DNA of 64,000 nt, taken from positions 1-64,000 of the forward strand of contig JAUYKV010000039.1 of assembly GCA_030699825.1 (NCBI GenBank), given 5' to 3'. Positions within the stretch are counted from its first letter, which is position 1. Every line of letters starts with the position of its first letter. Positions 36,393 through 48,248 of the stretch are shown in pieces. The DNA comes from Pseudomonas sp. (GTDB lineage: Bacteria; Pseudomonadota; Gammaproteobacteria; Pseudomonadales; Pseudomonadaceae). The notes beneath the pieces are model-generated. The model had not been told where the DNA came from. It saw only the letters and a list, made by a program, of their open reading frames with translations, and ran no database searches. The position numbers and the translations under genes were made by a program.

Positions 36393-37342
36393 TCGGCGCC
36401 GATCCAGAGGTTCAACAGGTGGCTGCCCGGCGCCTGGCTGGCTTGCTCGACCTCGCGGGGGATCAGCAGGATGTCCCGCGAGGCCCCGCCAATCGGCCAG
36501 TCCAGCTTGCCGCGCAGGAACAGCGCCGGGCTGCTCAGGTCGCCGTCGACCAGGTGCACGCTGCTCTGCGGATAGCCGGGGCGCCAGTCGCGCTCGACCC
36601 GATAATCCACTGCGCCGACACTGAGGCGTTGCGGCGGGGTGGCGTCGGCGCGCCAGGGCCAGGGCTCGAGGTGCGGGCTGCCCTGGATCGTACCTTGCGG
36701 GGAAAACACCAGGCTGAGGTTGCGCAGCGGGCCTGTACCGCTGTGCAGGCGGCCATCTTCCACCCGCGGCTCGGGCAGCAGGATGGAACCGGCTAGCAGG
36801 GTGACCCGGTACTCGCGGGCGAGTCCGCCGAACAGCTGCTGGTAGTCCTCGGCCATCTGTTCGGCTTTCATGCGCAGCAGGGCTTCGTCCAGGCGTTCGG
36901 CATCCAGATTCAGCAGCAGCGCCTCGATGGCCAGCAGCGGGTTGCCGAGCAGCAACCAGTCGCGCACCTCCTGACGGCTGCGGGCCTGATAGAACTCGAC
37001 CTTCTCGCCACGGGCCAGCAGCCAGGTGCCGATATGCTCGGGCAGCGCCACCAGGGTGTCGGGGCCGAGCAAGCCGGCATCTCGGGCGTTATCCAGGGCA
37101 GCGGCGAGCTTCAGGCGCAGATGGGCCGGGCTCTGGTAATCCATGGGATAGAGCTGCGGGCGGATCAGCAACAGGTTGCCACGCGTCTGCGCCGGCGCCG
37201 GCTCGCTGCTGATCGCGCTGCGCAGGTCGGACAGGTAATGGGCGGCCGGGCGCCGTTCAGCCCAGATCAGGAAGGCGGCCAGGCAACTGCCGGCGATCAG
37301 TACGATCAGTGCGATCAGGAGTAGCGAGAGTCTGCGGTTCAT
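36389..37342 (-). CDS. membrane-anchored nitrilase-superfamily-like protein
   Basis: The 317-residue protein begins at 37342 (MNRRLSLLLIALIVLIAGS) with one N-terminal membrane helix or uncleaved signal. The rest resembles a carbon-nitrogen hydrolase (nitrilase/apolipoprotein N-acyltransferase-like) fold: LVALPEHIGTWL could hold the catalytic Glu, and VTLLAGSILLPEP matches the usual strand. The canonical Lys and Cys are not clearly placed, so activity is uncertain. It is conserved beside fadH in Pseudomonas and overlaps the AraC-type gene. Confidence 0.6.
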   Translation of the reverse strand: MNRRLSLLLIALIVLIAGSCLAAFLIWAERRPAAHYLSDLRSAISSEPAPAQTRGNLLLIRPQLYPMDYQSPAHLRLKLAAALDNARDAGLLGPDTLVALPEHIGTWLLARGEKVEFYQARSRQEVRDWLLLGNPLLAIEALLLNLDAERLDEALLRMKAEQMAEDYQQLFGGLAREYRVTLLAGSILLPEPRVEDGRLHSGTGPLRNLSLVFSPQGTIQGSPHLEPWPWRADATPPQRLSVGAVDYRVERDWRPGYPQSSVHLVDGDLSSPALFLRGKLDWPIGGASRDILLIPREVEQASQAPGSHLLNLWIGAE

Positions 37343-37438
37343 GGCTGCAGGGTAGGTCGCTGGGCGGGTGCTTGCCAAGGCCTGGCGTTCATTTTGATCA
37401 TCAAGTTGTGTTTTTGGGTCATTGAGGCGCTTGCTCCG

Positions 37439-40186
<2,748 letters not shown>

Positions 40187-40343
40187 TCGATTGCGGCTAA
40201 CCCATCACAGTTTTGCTCGGCCGCCGGCTCGTTCGAGCGTGGCGTCTGAGCGACTGCCAACCCAGTCACATTGCCGCTAGCGGCTTTTCCCCTAGACTTG
40301 CCTGAACAAAGGAATGACGGCTGCATTGCGGGCGTCCTCTTAG

Positions 40344-40481
40344 AGGGTGTTTACAAATTACTGCGCTCGGCCATGCTGCGTTGAAATCAGCCTCAAAATG
40401 CTCATGTACTACTCGTACACTCCGCTTTTTCGGCTGATTTCGCCTTGCCTGACCATCGCTCGCTACATTTGTAAGCACCCT
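40344..40481. mobile_element. 138-bp MITE with 5-bp CTTAG target duplication
   Basis: Terminal repeats AGGGTGTTTACAAAT and the complement of ATTTGTAAGCACCCT match at 14 of 15 positions and are flanked by CTTAG at 40339-40343 and 40482-40486. Inner palindrome GAAATCAGCC / GGCTGATTTC and the word CTCAAAATGCTCAT are shared in layout with 9155-9296. It lies within the 409-bp gap 40187-40595, which otherwise shows no gene. Confidence 0.75.
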
Positions 40482-40595
40482 CTTAGCTGTGGGATATCTC
40501 GCTGAACCGTGGCAAACGGTTGTAAGCAGAGCGTTCGTGTGAACGCTGGTTACCTGCGTTAGCTGATTCCATCGTATTGGCCTAGAGGGAAACCG

Positions 40596-41966
40596 ATGAG
40601 CATGCAGAACAAGCCGCAGATGGTTGAGGCCGTGATGTTCTTCAGTGAACGCGGTGGCGTCTGCAAGCAGATGTTGTTTGCCGAGTTCGAGGCCTTGCTC
40701 GATGGTGTGGTCAACATGCCGGAGTTTGCCGACCAGCAGCTGCGCATTGCCTATGTGGCGATCAATCCGCGCCTGTTGATCCGGGCGGCGGTGTTCTTCT
40801 ATCTGGATTTCGACGAGAAAGGCGCGCCGGACTCGGGCTGGAATATTCCCCTGCAGCATCTGTCCGAGCGTGCCGGCCGTGGCCCCGACCTCGGTGCCGG
40901 GCCGATTCGGCTGGCCTGCCGCAGTCAGTGCCCGGTGTCCTGGCATCAGATGCACCTGTGGGATCCGAATCTGGCCCCTGGGCACAATGACCTGGTATTG
41001 CTGCGTGATGCCGTCAAGCGCAACAACCTGGGTTTGCTGGTTGAGGACGACAGCCCCCAGGCGGTTGCTCCCGAACGCTTGCACATGGCCTCGGAAGACA
41101 AGTGGTATGCGCCCGATGCGGCCGCGGAGGTGGCCGGTAAAATCACCGAGAGCATGGATCAGGAGCACCGCCTGAAGACCGCGCAGCTGATCAAGCAGCA
41201 GCGCTTGCGCATCAGCAGCCTGAGCCAGCAACACGAAGAGGAAGTGGCCAAGCTCAAGTTGGCCCATGAACAGCAGAGTACGAGCATGCAGGCGCAGGCG
41301 AGCGAGCTGCGCCAGGCGTTGCGCCAGCAACAGGAGCTGAACGCCACGCTCAAGGCGCAATTGGCCGCTCAGGCGGCCGGCATGCAGTCGTTCCGCGAGG
41401 AGATGACCGAGCAGATGCGCGAGCTGGAGCGCCATGACCGGAGCGAAAGCGAGATTCTGCGAGTCCAGTTCGAGAATGAGCTGCAAGCCAAGATCGCCTC
41501 GGCAGTGGCCGAGTACAAGGAGCAAGTCGCCATTCGCGATGTCGAACTCGCCTACCGCAATGAGCAGGACGCGCAGTTGCACGAGGAAGTCGAGCGGCTC
41601 AAACGTGAGCGCGACGAGCTGGTCGGCCAGGGCGGCGAGCAGATTCTCGAGCGCTTGGCCACGCTCGGCGTGGTCTTCGTGGTCTATCACCCCGGCGCCG
41701 GGCACCTGACCATTCCCCTGCAGGACATCGGCAGTTATCGGGCCAATCCCATGGCCTATGCGGCGGCCAAGTGTTTCGTTTCCGAAGTGCAGTACCGCCA
41801 GTGGCTGGCGCACTACCAGCAGCCGAATTGCGAGGCGACGCTGCCCAGCGGCCAGCGCTGCGCCATCCCGATCGATCGGGTCGACACCCCGAGCCGTTTC
41901 ACCGTCGGCAACTCCAACTGCTGCGAGCGGCACAAGGCTGGTAGCCGCTTGCGCACAGTCGGTTAA
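40596..41966 (+). CDS. conserved coiled-coil protein of unknown function
   Basis: The 456-residue cytoplasmic protein has a globular N-terminal part (about 1-185; MVEAVMFFSERGGVCKQML, SWHQMHLWDPNLAPGHND), a Gln/Glu/Lys-rich coiled coil (about 190-345; IKQQRLRISSLSQQHEEEV) and a C-terminal domain with two cysteines near CEATLPSGQRCAIP and one in CCERHK. The latter could bind a metal. No enzyme motif or P-loop is present, so a ParA label sometimes given to such proteins is not supported. The ATG at 40596 follows AGAGGGAA. The next gene starts 2 bp after its stop. Confidence 0.7.
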   Translation: MSMQNKPQMVEAVMFFSERGGVCKQMLFAEFEALLDGVVNMPEFADQQLRIAYVAINPRLLIRAAVFFYLDFDEKGAPDSGWNIPLQHLSERAGRGPDLGAGPIRLACRSQCPVSWHQMHLWDPNLAPGHNDLVLLRDAVKRNNLGLLVEDDSPQAVAPERLHMASEDKWYAPDAAAEVAGKITESMDQEHRLKTAQLIKQQRLRISSLSQQHEEEVAKLKLAHEQQSTSMQAQASELRQALRQQQELNATLKAQLAAQAAGMQSFREEMTEQMRELERHDRSESEILRVQFENELQAKIASAVAEYKEQVAIRDVELAYRNEQDAQLHEEVERLKRERDELVGQGGEQILERLATLGVVFVVYHPGAGHLTIPLQDIGSYRANPMAYAAAKCFVSEVQYRQWLAHYQQPNCEATLPSGQRCAIPIDRVDTPSRFTVGNSNCCERHKAGSRLRTVG

Positions 41967-41968
41967 CC

Positions 41969-42898
41969 TTGCTGCCCGTTGACTGGGCGCCCAGGGCGCC
42001 GCTCGAGCACCTGCGTCTGGATTGGCTGGCGCAGGCCGGGGTCGAACTGGCGGTGTTGCGCCTGGATCTGATCGACCCGCTGATCAGCGGCAACAAATGG
42101 TTCAAGCTGGCGCCCTACCTGCAAGCGGCCAGGGCGGTCGGCGCCGAGGGGCTGATCAGTCTTGGCGGCGCCCATTCCAATCATCTGCATGCGCTGGCCG
42201 CTGCCGGCAAGCGCTTCGACTTCCCCACGGTTGGTCTGCTCCGCGGCACGCCGCAGGACACGCCTACCGTGCGCGATCTGCAGCGCTTCGGCATGCAGCT
42301 GCACTGGCTCGGCTATGGCGGCTATCGTGCCCGCCATCGGCCGGGTTTCTGGGAGCCGTGGCGTGAGCGCTACGGCAACCTGCATCCGGTACCCGAGGGC
42401 GGTGGTGGTTTGCCGGGGGCCATGGGCTGTAGCGGGCTGGTGAGTCAGGTGCAGGAACAGCTGAGCGCGCTCGGTTGGGCCGACTATCACGGCTGGTGGC
42501 TGGCGGCGGGCACGGGAACGACCCTCGCGGGGCTGGTGCTGGGCGAAGCGGGTGCGCATCCGGTCTATGGCGCGCTGGCGGTGCCTGACGGTCATGGCGT
42601 GGCGCAACAGGTGCGGGCGATTCTCGCCGAGGCGCAGGCGCCGGCTTGCGCCTACCGGTTGCTGGATGCCAGTCGCGGCGGTTTTGCCAAGGTCGATGCG
42701 GCACTGCTGGAGTTTCTCCTGGCCAGCGAAGCGGCCAGCGGGCTGGCGCTGGAGCCGCTGTATACCGCCAAGGCGCTAATGGCGTTGCGTCAGCGCGTCG
42801 AGGCCGGTTACTTTGAATGCGGCAGTCGCCTGGTGTTTGTGCATACCGGCGGCTTGCAGGGACGCGCGGCGGCGATGCGCCAGTATCAACGGTTGTGA
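41969..42898 (+). CDS. PLP-dependent ACC deaminase / D-cysteine desulfhydrase family enzyme
   Basis: The 309-residue protein is in the fold-type II PLP family. The PLP lysine lies in LISGNKWFKLAPYLQ, the following SLGGAHSNHLHALAAAG is the substrate loop, and AAGTGTTLAGLVLGE binds the PLP phosphate. The start seems to be TTG at 41969, 2 bp after the upstream stop; no ATG is available before the conserved region. Whether it acts on ACC, D-cysteine or another amino acid cannot be told by eye. Confidence 0.85.
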   Translation: MLPVDWAPRAPLEHLRLDWLAQAGVELAVLRLDLIDPLISGNKWFKLAPYLQAARAVGAEGLISLGGAHSNHLHALAAAGKRFDFPTVGLLRGTPQDTPTVRDLQRFGMQLHWLGYGGYRARHRPGFWEPWRERYGNLHPVPEGGGGLPGAMGCSGLVSQVQEQLSALGWADYHGWWLAAGTGTTLAGLVLGEAGAHPVYGALAVPDGHGVAQQVRAILAEAQAPACAYRLLDASRGGFAKVDAALLEFLLASEAASGLALEPLYTAKALMALRQRVEAGYFECGSRLVFVHTGGLQGRAAAMRQYQRL

Positions 42899-42955
42899 AC
42901 ACGCGCTATTTGCTTGCGCGCCCTCCGAGTCTTGACCAGCGGAGCCTGGATACCC

Positions 42956-44065
42956 ATGAACGACGCCCTGAATCCCGACCAGTTGCGCAGTTTTACGCCG
43001 CTCAATGTGCTGTCCGAACAGCAGTGGCGGGAGCTGCGCAGTCAGTTGGTCCCGCAGCCGCTGCTGGCCGGGCAGTTGCTCTTTCGCCGCGGCGACCAGG
43101 CGGGCCGGACTTATTACCTGCTCGCTGGCGAACTGCTGCTGCAGACGGCCGATGGCCAGCAGCAGCGTCTGAGCGCCGGCAGCGAGGCCAGTTGCCACCC
43201 GCTGTCGCCCGGCTTGCCGCGTCTGCATGAAGTGCGTGCCGCCAGCGATGCCAGCTTGCTGGCGGTCGACACGGCCACCCTCGACCGGCTGCTGACCTGG
43301 CGCCTGGCCTATCAGGATTTGCTCCTCGAGCTTGGCCAGAACCATGCCGATGTGGAGTGGCTGGAGCGTCTTCTGCAGAACCCCGTATTCGCCAAGGTGC
43401 CGCCGAGCAATGTGCGCACCATGCTCGAGCGTCTGCAGCGCATCGAGCTGGCGGCGGGCACTACCCTGTTGCGTGAAGGGGAGTCCGGCGACTGCTGTTA
43501 TTTCCTCGAAAGCGGTCGCGCCGAAGTGATCCGCGGCGCCGGCAGCGAGCAGCAGGTTCTGGCCGAGCTGGAGGTGGGCGCCTGTTTCGGTGAGGAGGCC
43601 TTGCTCGCCGACCGCCCGCGTAATGCCACGGTGACGCTGATCGAGGATGGCGTGGTGTTGCGCCTCGCTCGTCAGGATTTCTTCTCGTTGCTCAAGGCGC
43701 CGGTGGTCGACGACGTTGCCCTGGGCGAGGCGACGCGCCTGCTGGCAGCCGGCGCACAGTGGCTGGACGTGCGCCTGCAAGAGGAATACGAACAGGCCCA
43801 TGCCTTGGAGTCCCTGCATATGCCGTTGCAGCTGCTGCGCCTGAAGGCGCGGTTGCTGGATAAGGCGCGCACCTATCTGTGCTATTGCGACAGTGGCAAG
43901 CGCAGCGCCAGCGCGGTGTTCTTGCTTGCGCAGCTGGGCTTCACGGCCTATGTCCTGCGCGACGGTTTGGATGTGCTACCGGCGGTGCAGCGCGATGCCT
44001 TGTTGTGCGAAAGCGGCTCGGGCTACCTGGCGCGGTCGGGCGGGCGTACCGAGCGCAGCGGCTGA
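42956..44065 (+). CDS. two cyclic-nucleotide-binding domains fused to a rhodanese domain
   Basis: The 369-residue protein has a first CNB-like domain (about 15-125), a second, more canonical one (about 140-255; GTTLLREGESGDCCYFLESG, GEEALLADRPRNATVT) and a C-terminal rhodanese fold (about 265-360) with an active-site-like Cys in CYCDSGKRSASAV. There is no DNA-binding or kinase domain, so it is likely a signal-binding adaptor or sulfur-transfer protein. A GTG/ATG extension to 42914 is less likely than the ATG at 42956, which follows GGAG. Confidence 0.82.
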   Translation: MNDALNPDQLRSFTPLNVLSEQQWRELRSQLVPQPLLAGQLLFRRGDQAGRTYYLLAGELLLQTADGQQQRLSAGSEASCHPLSPGLPRLHEVRAASDASLLAVDTATLDRLLTWRLAYQDLLLELGQNHADVEWLERLLQNPVFAKVPPSNVRTMLERLQRIELAAGTTLLREGESGDCCYFLESGRAEVIRGAGSEQQVLAELEVGACFGEEALLADRPRNATVTLIEDGVVLRLARQDFFSLLKAPVVDDVALGEATRLLAAGAQWLDVRLQEEYEQAHALESLHMPLQLLRLKARLLDKARTYLCYCDSGKRSASAVFLLAQLGFTAYVLRDGLDVLPAVQRDALLCESGSGYLARSGGRTERSG

Positions 44066-44080
44066 CGGTTGTCCTTGGCG

Positions 44081-45040
44081 CTAAATCGCGGCGGGTGCGG
44101 GCGTGGCTGCCGGCCAGTCGTCGCTAACCAGAAACAGCCGCTCCACCTCATGCCAGTCGCCCTGCGGGCCGTGCTGCAGCCGCACCAGTAATTGCGCCTT
44201 GGCCTGCGGCTGCAGGGCGTGCAACCAGTTCTGCAAGCTCTCGGCGGGCCACAGCTCGGCCCGGCCAATTCGCGCCGGTGCCAGCCAGGCCGGGCGTGGC
44301 AAGGGCTGCCAGCAGCCGGCGCTGTTCTGCGCGGCGAAGGCAGGCCAGTCACGCCGGTGCAGCCAGCGACCGGTCAAGTGCTGAGGGTTGGCGCCGGGAG
44401 GCGGCACGCAAGGTTGCTGCCAGGGGTAGAACAGGTAACCGCCGAGCCAGAGCGCGGCCTGGGCATGGCCCAGGTCGAGTTCGGCCAGCGCCGGGCGCGC
44501 CTCGCCGCGGGCCGACATGGGCAGCTGGTGCTGGCTGAGATGATCGAGCTTGATATCCAGGCGGTCATGGCAGCCCGGGCCGATCCAATGGGCGAGTTGG
44601 GCGCCGCTTTGCTGTTGCGGGCCGAGGTAGAGTTTGATCGCCAGTTCCAGGTGGTGCACGCCTTCCTCGTCGCGCAGCAGCAAGTCGAGTTCGCCGAGGG
44701 TCTGGCCGTTTTGGCGGATCGGCAGGTTGGCCGCCAGCAACTCGATGCCGGGGGCGGCGTGCAGGGCAAACTGCCAGAGACGTTCGTAATACAGGCCCAG
44801 GCGCCGCACCGAACGCTGCGCCAGCCAGTTCGACAAACTACCGGGGTCGCTGTCGAGACGCCGCAGCCAGTCGGCCAGCATGCCCGGCGCACGGCTCCAC
44901 TGGCTGGCGCTGAGCGGGTGGCGTTGCGGCCACGGCAGGCTGCTCAGCAGCGGCGGCGAAAGCAGCACCCAGGCCAGATCCCGCACCACGGGTTGGCGCA
45001 GTTGCTGCTGCAGGTCGGGAAGCGCGGGAAACGGTGTCAT
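44081..45040 (-). CDS. DUF1853 family protein
   Basis: The 319-residue protein starts at 45040 (MTPFPALPDLQQQLRQPVVRDLAWVLLSPPLL) and matches DUF1853. LGELDLLLRDEEGVHHLELAIKLYL resembles a PD-(D/E)XK-like core (D, D, E-x-x-x-K), so it may be an inactive or active nuclease-fold protein; this is inference. It is convergent with the CNB-rhodanese gene and divergent from nadK. Function unknown. Confidence 0.78.
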   Translation of the reverse strand: MTPFPALPDLQQQLRQPVVRDLAWVLLSPPLLSSLPWPQRHPLSASQWSRAPGMLADWLRRLDSDPGSLSNWLAQRSVRRLGLYYERLWQFALHAAPGIELLAANLPIRQNGQTLGELDLLLRDEEGVHHLELAIKLYLGPQQQSGAQLAHWIGPGCHDRLDIKLDHLSQHQLPMSARGEARPALAELDLGHAQAALWLGGYLFYPWQQPCVPPPGANPQHLTGRWLHRRDWPAFAAQNSAGCWQPLPRPAWLAPARIGRAELWPAESLQNWLHALQPQAKAQLLVRLQHGPQGDWHEVERLFLVSDDWPAATPAPAAI

Positions 45041-45182
45041 GGTGCGAGCATAGCGCCAAATCCGGGCGTGGCGCTTGTCGACCTTGTGCGGTTCGGCTTG
45101 GCGCAAATACCGCGAGTTTGCCGCTGCCTGCGGCTTTCGCCCATAATCGAGCCTGTCTAGATCCAGAGCCTGCGGGAGCACC

Positions 45183-46073
45183 ATGGAGCAATTTCGTAAT
45201 ATCGGCATCATCGGCCGTCTGGGTAGCACCCAGGTGCTGGAGACCATCCGCCGGCTGAAGCGGTTTCTGATCGATAGGCACCTGCATGTGATTCTCGAGG
45301 ACACCATCGCCGAAGTGCTGCCGGGCCATGGTTTGCAAACCTCTTCACGGAAGATTCTCGGCGAGGTCTGCGACCTGGTCATAGTCGTCGGCGGCGACGG
45401 CAGCATGCTCGGCGCGGCCCGCGCGCTGGCGCGGCACAAGGTGCCGGTGCTGGGGGTGAACCGCGGCAGCCTGGGCTTTCTCACCGATATCCGTCCGGAT
45501 GAACTGGAACTCAAGGTCGCCCAGGTCCTGGAAGGCAACTACCTGACCGAGAACCGTTTTCTGCTGGAGGCCGAAGTGCGTCGGCATGGCGAAGCGATCG
45601 GCCAGGGCGATGCCCTCAACGACGTGGTGCTGCACCCGGGCAAGTCGACGCGGATGATCGAATTCGAGTTGTTCATCGATGGCCAGTTCGTCTGCAGTCA
45701 GAAGGCCGACGGCCTGATCGTCGCCACACCGACCGGCTCCACGGCCTATGCGCTGTCCGCCGGCGGGCCGATCATGCACCCCAAGCTGGATGCCATGGTC
45801 ATAGTGCCGATGTACCCGCATACCTTGTCCAGCCGGCCGATCGTGGTGGATGGCAACAGCGAGTTGAAAATCGTCGTGTCCAAGGATATGCAGATTTATC
45901 CGCAGGTGTCCTGCGATGGCCAGAATCACTTCACCTGCGCGCCCGGCGATACCGTCACGGTGAGCAAGAAGCCACAGAAGCTGTGCCTGATCCACCCGCT
46001 CGATCACAACTACTACGAGGTCTGCCGCAACAAGCTGGGTTGGGGCAGTCGGCTCGGGGGCGGAGGCGCCTGA
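45183..46073 (+). CDS. nadK: NAD+ kinase
   Basis: NadK phosphorylates NAD+ to NADP+. The 296-residue protein has the diagnostic VVGGDGSMLGAAR near residue 70-82 and the second conserved loop TPTGSTAYALSAGGPI. The ATG at 45183 follows GGGAGCACC. The next gene starts at the base after its stop, so nadK, the phosphoesterase and glpG form a tight group. Confidence 0.95.
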   Translation: MEQFRNIGIIGRLGSTQVLETIRRLKRFLIDRHLHVILEDTIAEVLPGHGLQTSSRKILGEVCDLVIVVGGDGSMLGAARALARHKVPVLGVNRGSLGFLTDIRPDELELKVAQVLEGNYLTENRFLLEAEVRRHGEAIGQGDALNDVVLHPGKSTRMIEFELFIDGQFVCSQKADGLIVATPTGSTAYALSAGGPIMHPKLDAMVIVPMYPHTLSSRPIVVDGNSELKIVVSKDMQIYPQVSCDGQNHFTCAPGDTVTVSKKPQKLCLIHPLDHNYYEVCRNKLGWGSRLGGGGA

Positions 46074-47048
46074 ATGCACCTCGATCCCGCGCGTGGCTAC
46101 GACCTGATTGGCGACATCCACGGTTGTGCACTGACTCTCGAACACTTGCTCGATAGCCTCGGCTATCGGCGCCAGGGCGGTGTCTGGCGTCATCCGCAGC
46201 GCATGGCGATTTTTCTCGGTGACCTGGTCGATCGCGGTCCGCGTATCCGTGAAGCCCTGCATCTGGTGCATGACATGGTCCAGGCCGGCGAGGCGCTGTG
46301 CATCATGGGCAATCACGAGTTCTATGCCCTCGGCTGGAGCACCCTGGCTGCGCCCGGCAGCGCTCAGCACTATGTGCGCGAGCACACGCCGCGGCATGCC
46401 CGGCTGATCAAGGAGACCCTGGAGCAGTTCGCGGCCTATCCCGCGGAATGGTCCGAATTTCTTGCCTGGTTCTACGAGTTACCGTTGCTCATCGATGCCG
46501 GGCATTTCCGCGTGGTGCATGCCTGCTGGGACGCAAGCCTGATCGAGCCATTGCGCGCGCAGTTTGCCGACGCCTGCATTGACGAGCATTTCCTCCAGGC
46601 CTCGGCAGTGCCGGGGAGCTTTGCCAATACCGCCCTGGATCGTCTGCTCCGCGGCACCGACATGCGTCTGCCGCACGGCTTGACCCTGACCAGTGGCGAG
46701 GGTTTCACCCGTGCGCATTTTCGAACCAAGTTCTGGGAGGAAGACCCACAGACCTACGGCGATATCGTCTTTCAGCCCGATGCCTTGCCGGCGTTGGCCG
46801 CGCAAACCCCGTTGAGCGAACTGCAAAAAAACGAGCTGCTGAGATACGGCGCCGATCAGCCACTGTTGTTCGTCGGCCACTATTGGCGCAGCGGCAAGCC
46901 GGCACCGATCCGTCCTAACCTGGCCTGCCTGGATTACAGCGCGGTGTTGAACGGCAAGCTGGTGGCCTATCGGCTGGATCAGGAAACGCGCCTGGATCCG
47001 CACAAGTTCGTCTGGGTCGACGTCCAGCGCCCGCAGGCTCCGCGATGA
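46074..47048 (+). CDS. calcineurin-like metallophosphoesterase
   Basis: The 324-residue enzyme has metal-binding motifs DIHG (YDLIGDIHGCALTLEHLL), GDLVDRGP and GNHEF, plus later histidines (VVHACWD, VGHYWR). This pattern is near the PrpE/ApaH-like phosphatases. It begins right after the nadK stop and overlaps glpG by 4 bp. A role on a dinucleotide or phosphoprotein is possible; the substrate is unknown. Confidence 0.88.
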   Translation: MHLDPARGYDLIGDIHGCALTLEHLLDSLGYRRQGGVWRHPQRMAIFLGDLVDRGPRIREALHLVHDMVQAGEALCIMGNHEFYALGWSTLAAPGSAQHYVREHTPRHARLIKETLEQFAAYPAEWSEFLAWFYELPLLIDAGHFRVVHACWDASLIEPLRAQFADACIDEHFLQASAVPGSFANTALDRLLRGTDMRLPHGLTLTSGEGFTRAHFRTKFWEEDPQTYGDIVFQPDALPALAAQTPLSELQKNELLRYGADQPLLFVGHYWRSGKPAPIRPNLACLDYSAVLNGKLVAYRLDQETRLDPHKFVWVDVQRPQAPR

Positions 47049-47905
47049 GCCCGGTTGCCGTTCTGCGACTGCCGATCCAGACCGATCTCAGCGGCTTCAT
47101 CGTCCTGTTGCGGCGCTTGCAGGTGCCGCACCGGGTCTCCGAGGAAGCAGGCGAACAGGTGCTGTGGGTGTCGGATGAATTGGCCGAGCAGGTGCGCGAC
47201 TTGTATCTGCGCTACCCGCAGGGCGATGCGGCGCTGCAGCCGGCAACCCCGGCGCAGGCCACAACGGGGTTTGTCCGGCAGTTGCGCGAAAGCCCACTGA
47301 CGGCCGGCATGCTCGGGCTGACCTTGCTGGTGGCCGTGCTGACCGCACTGGGCGACAACTTTGCGGCGATCCGCTGGTTCAGCTTCGTCGATTTCCGCAT
47401 TCAGGGCGATTACATCTACTTCAGTTACCTGGCCGAAATGCTCGAAACGGGGCAGTGGTGGCGCCTGATCACGCCGATGCTGATCCATTTCGGTCTGCTC
47501 CATCTGACGATGAATGCACTCTGGTACTGGGTGCTGGGGCGGCGCATCGAGGCACGCCAGGGGACGTGGATGCTGCTCGGGCTGACGCTGCTGTTCAGCC
47601 TGGCCTCCAATCTGGCCCAGTACAGTTTTTCCGGGCCGGCCTTGTTTGGCGGCTTGTCCGGCGTGCTTTACGGCCTGCTGGGGCACTGCTGGCTGTTCCA
47701 GCGTCTGGCGCCCACTGCCGAGTATCAGCTGCCGCGCGGCGTGCTGGTGATGATGCTGGCCTGGTTGCTGATCTGCATGACCGGCATCTTCGAACTGCTG
47801 CAGTTTGGCGCGATTGCCAATGCCGCCCATGTCGGCGGCTTGCTCGCCGGTTGCGCCACCGGCCTGCTCGGTGGAGCCCTGGCGCGCCGGCGTGGCGACA
47901 GATGA
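47045..47905 (+). CDS. glpG: rhomboid intramembrane serine protease
   Basis: GlpG cleaves membrane proteins within the bilayer. The 286-residue protein has a cytoplasmic N-terminal domain (about 1-80) and six membrane helices. The catalytic Ser lies in GGLSGVLYG and the His in NAAHVGGLLAG. The first residues overlap the phosphoesterase 3' end. The C terminus is short and basic. Confidence 0.92.
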   Translation: MSPVAVLRLPIQTDLSGFIVLLRRLQVPHRVSEEAGEQVLWVSDELAEQVRDLYLRYPQGDAALQPATPAQATTGFVRQLRESPLTAGMLGLTLLVAVLTALGDNFAAIRWFSFVDFRIQGDYIYFSYLAEMLETGQWWRLITPMLIHFGLLHLTMNALWYWVLGRRIEARQGTWMLLGLTLLFSLASNLAQYSFSGPALFGGLSGVLYGLLGHCWLFQRLAPTAEYQLPRGVLVMMLAWLLICMTGIFELLQFGAIANAAHVGGLLAGCATGLLGGALARRRGDR

Positions 47906-47981
47906 TTGCACGGGCTTGCGTCAAGCGCTCGCGAGCGCCTGGCGCAGCCGGTAAACTGCGGCTTCGTATTCGGAGGTATCC

Positions 47982-48248
47982 ATGTCGTCCTTTCTTCAAG
48001 CCATTGAAAATATCACCCCGGACATTCACCAGAACCTGAAATTGGCTCTGGAAATCGGCAGGTGGCCCGATGGCCGCAAGCTGACCCAGGAGCAGAAGGA
48101 ACTGACCCTGCAGGCGCTGATCGCCTGGGAATCCCTCAATCTCCCCGAGGATCAACGCATCGGCTACATGGGCGGACAGGCCTGCGGCTCCAAGTCCAAG
48201 GCCAGCGCAGAGGCCGAGCCAAATCCGCAGTTCAAGGCTCTGCATTGA
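47982..48248 (+). CDS. yeaC: YeaC family protein (DUF1315)
   Basis: The 88-residue protein matches DUF1315 throughout, including ALEIGRWPDGRKLTQEQKE and the near-invariant RIGYM segment. An ATG at 47982 follows GGAGGT. Function unknown. Its stop overlaps the next start by one base (TGATG). Confidence 0.88.
   Translation: MSSFLQAIENITPDIHQNLKLALEIGRWPDGRKLTQEQKELTLQALIAWESLNLPEDQRIGYMGGQACGSKSKASAEAEPNPQFKALH

Noticed and set aside
40596..41966. ParA-type partition ATPase
   Set aside because: No Walker A, A' or B motif is present; the protein is a coiled coil with a cysteine-containing C-terminal part.
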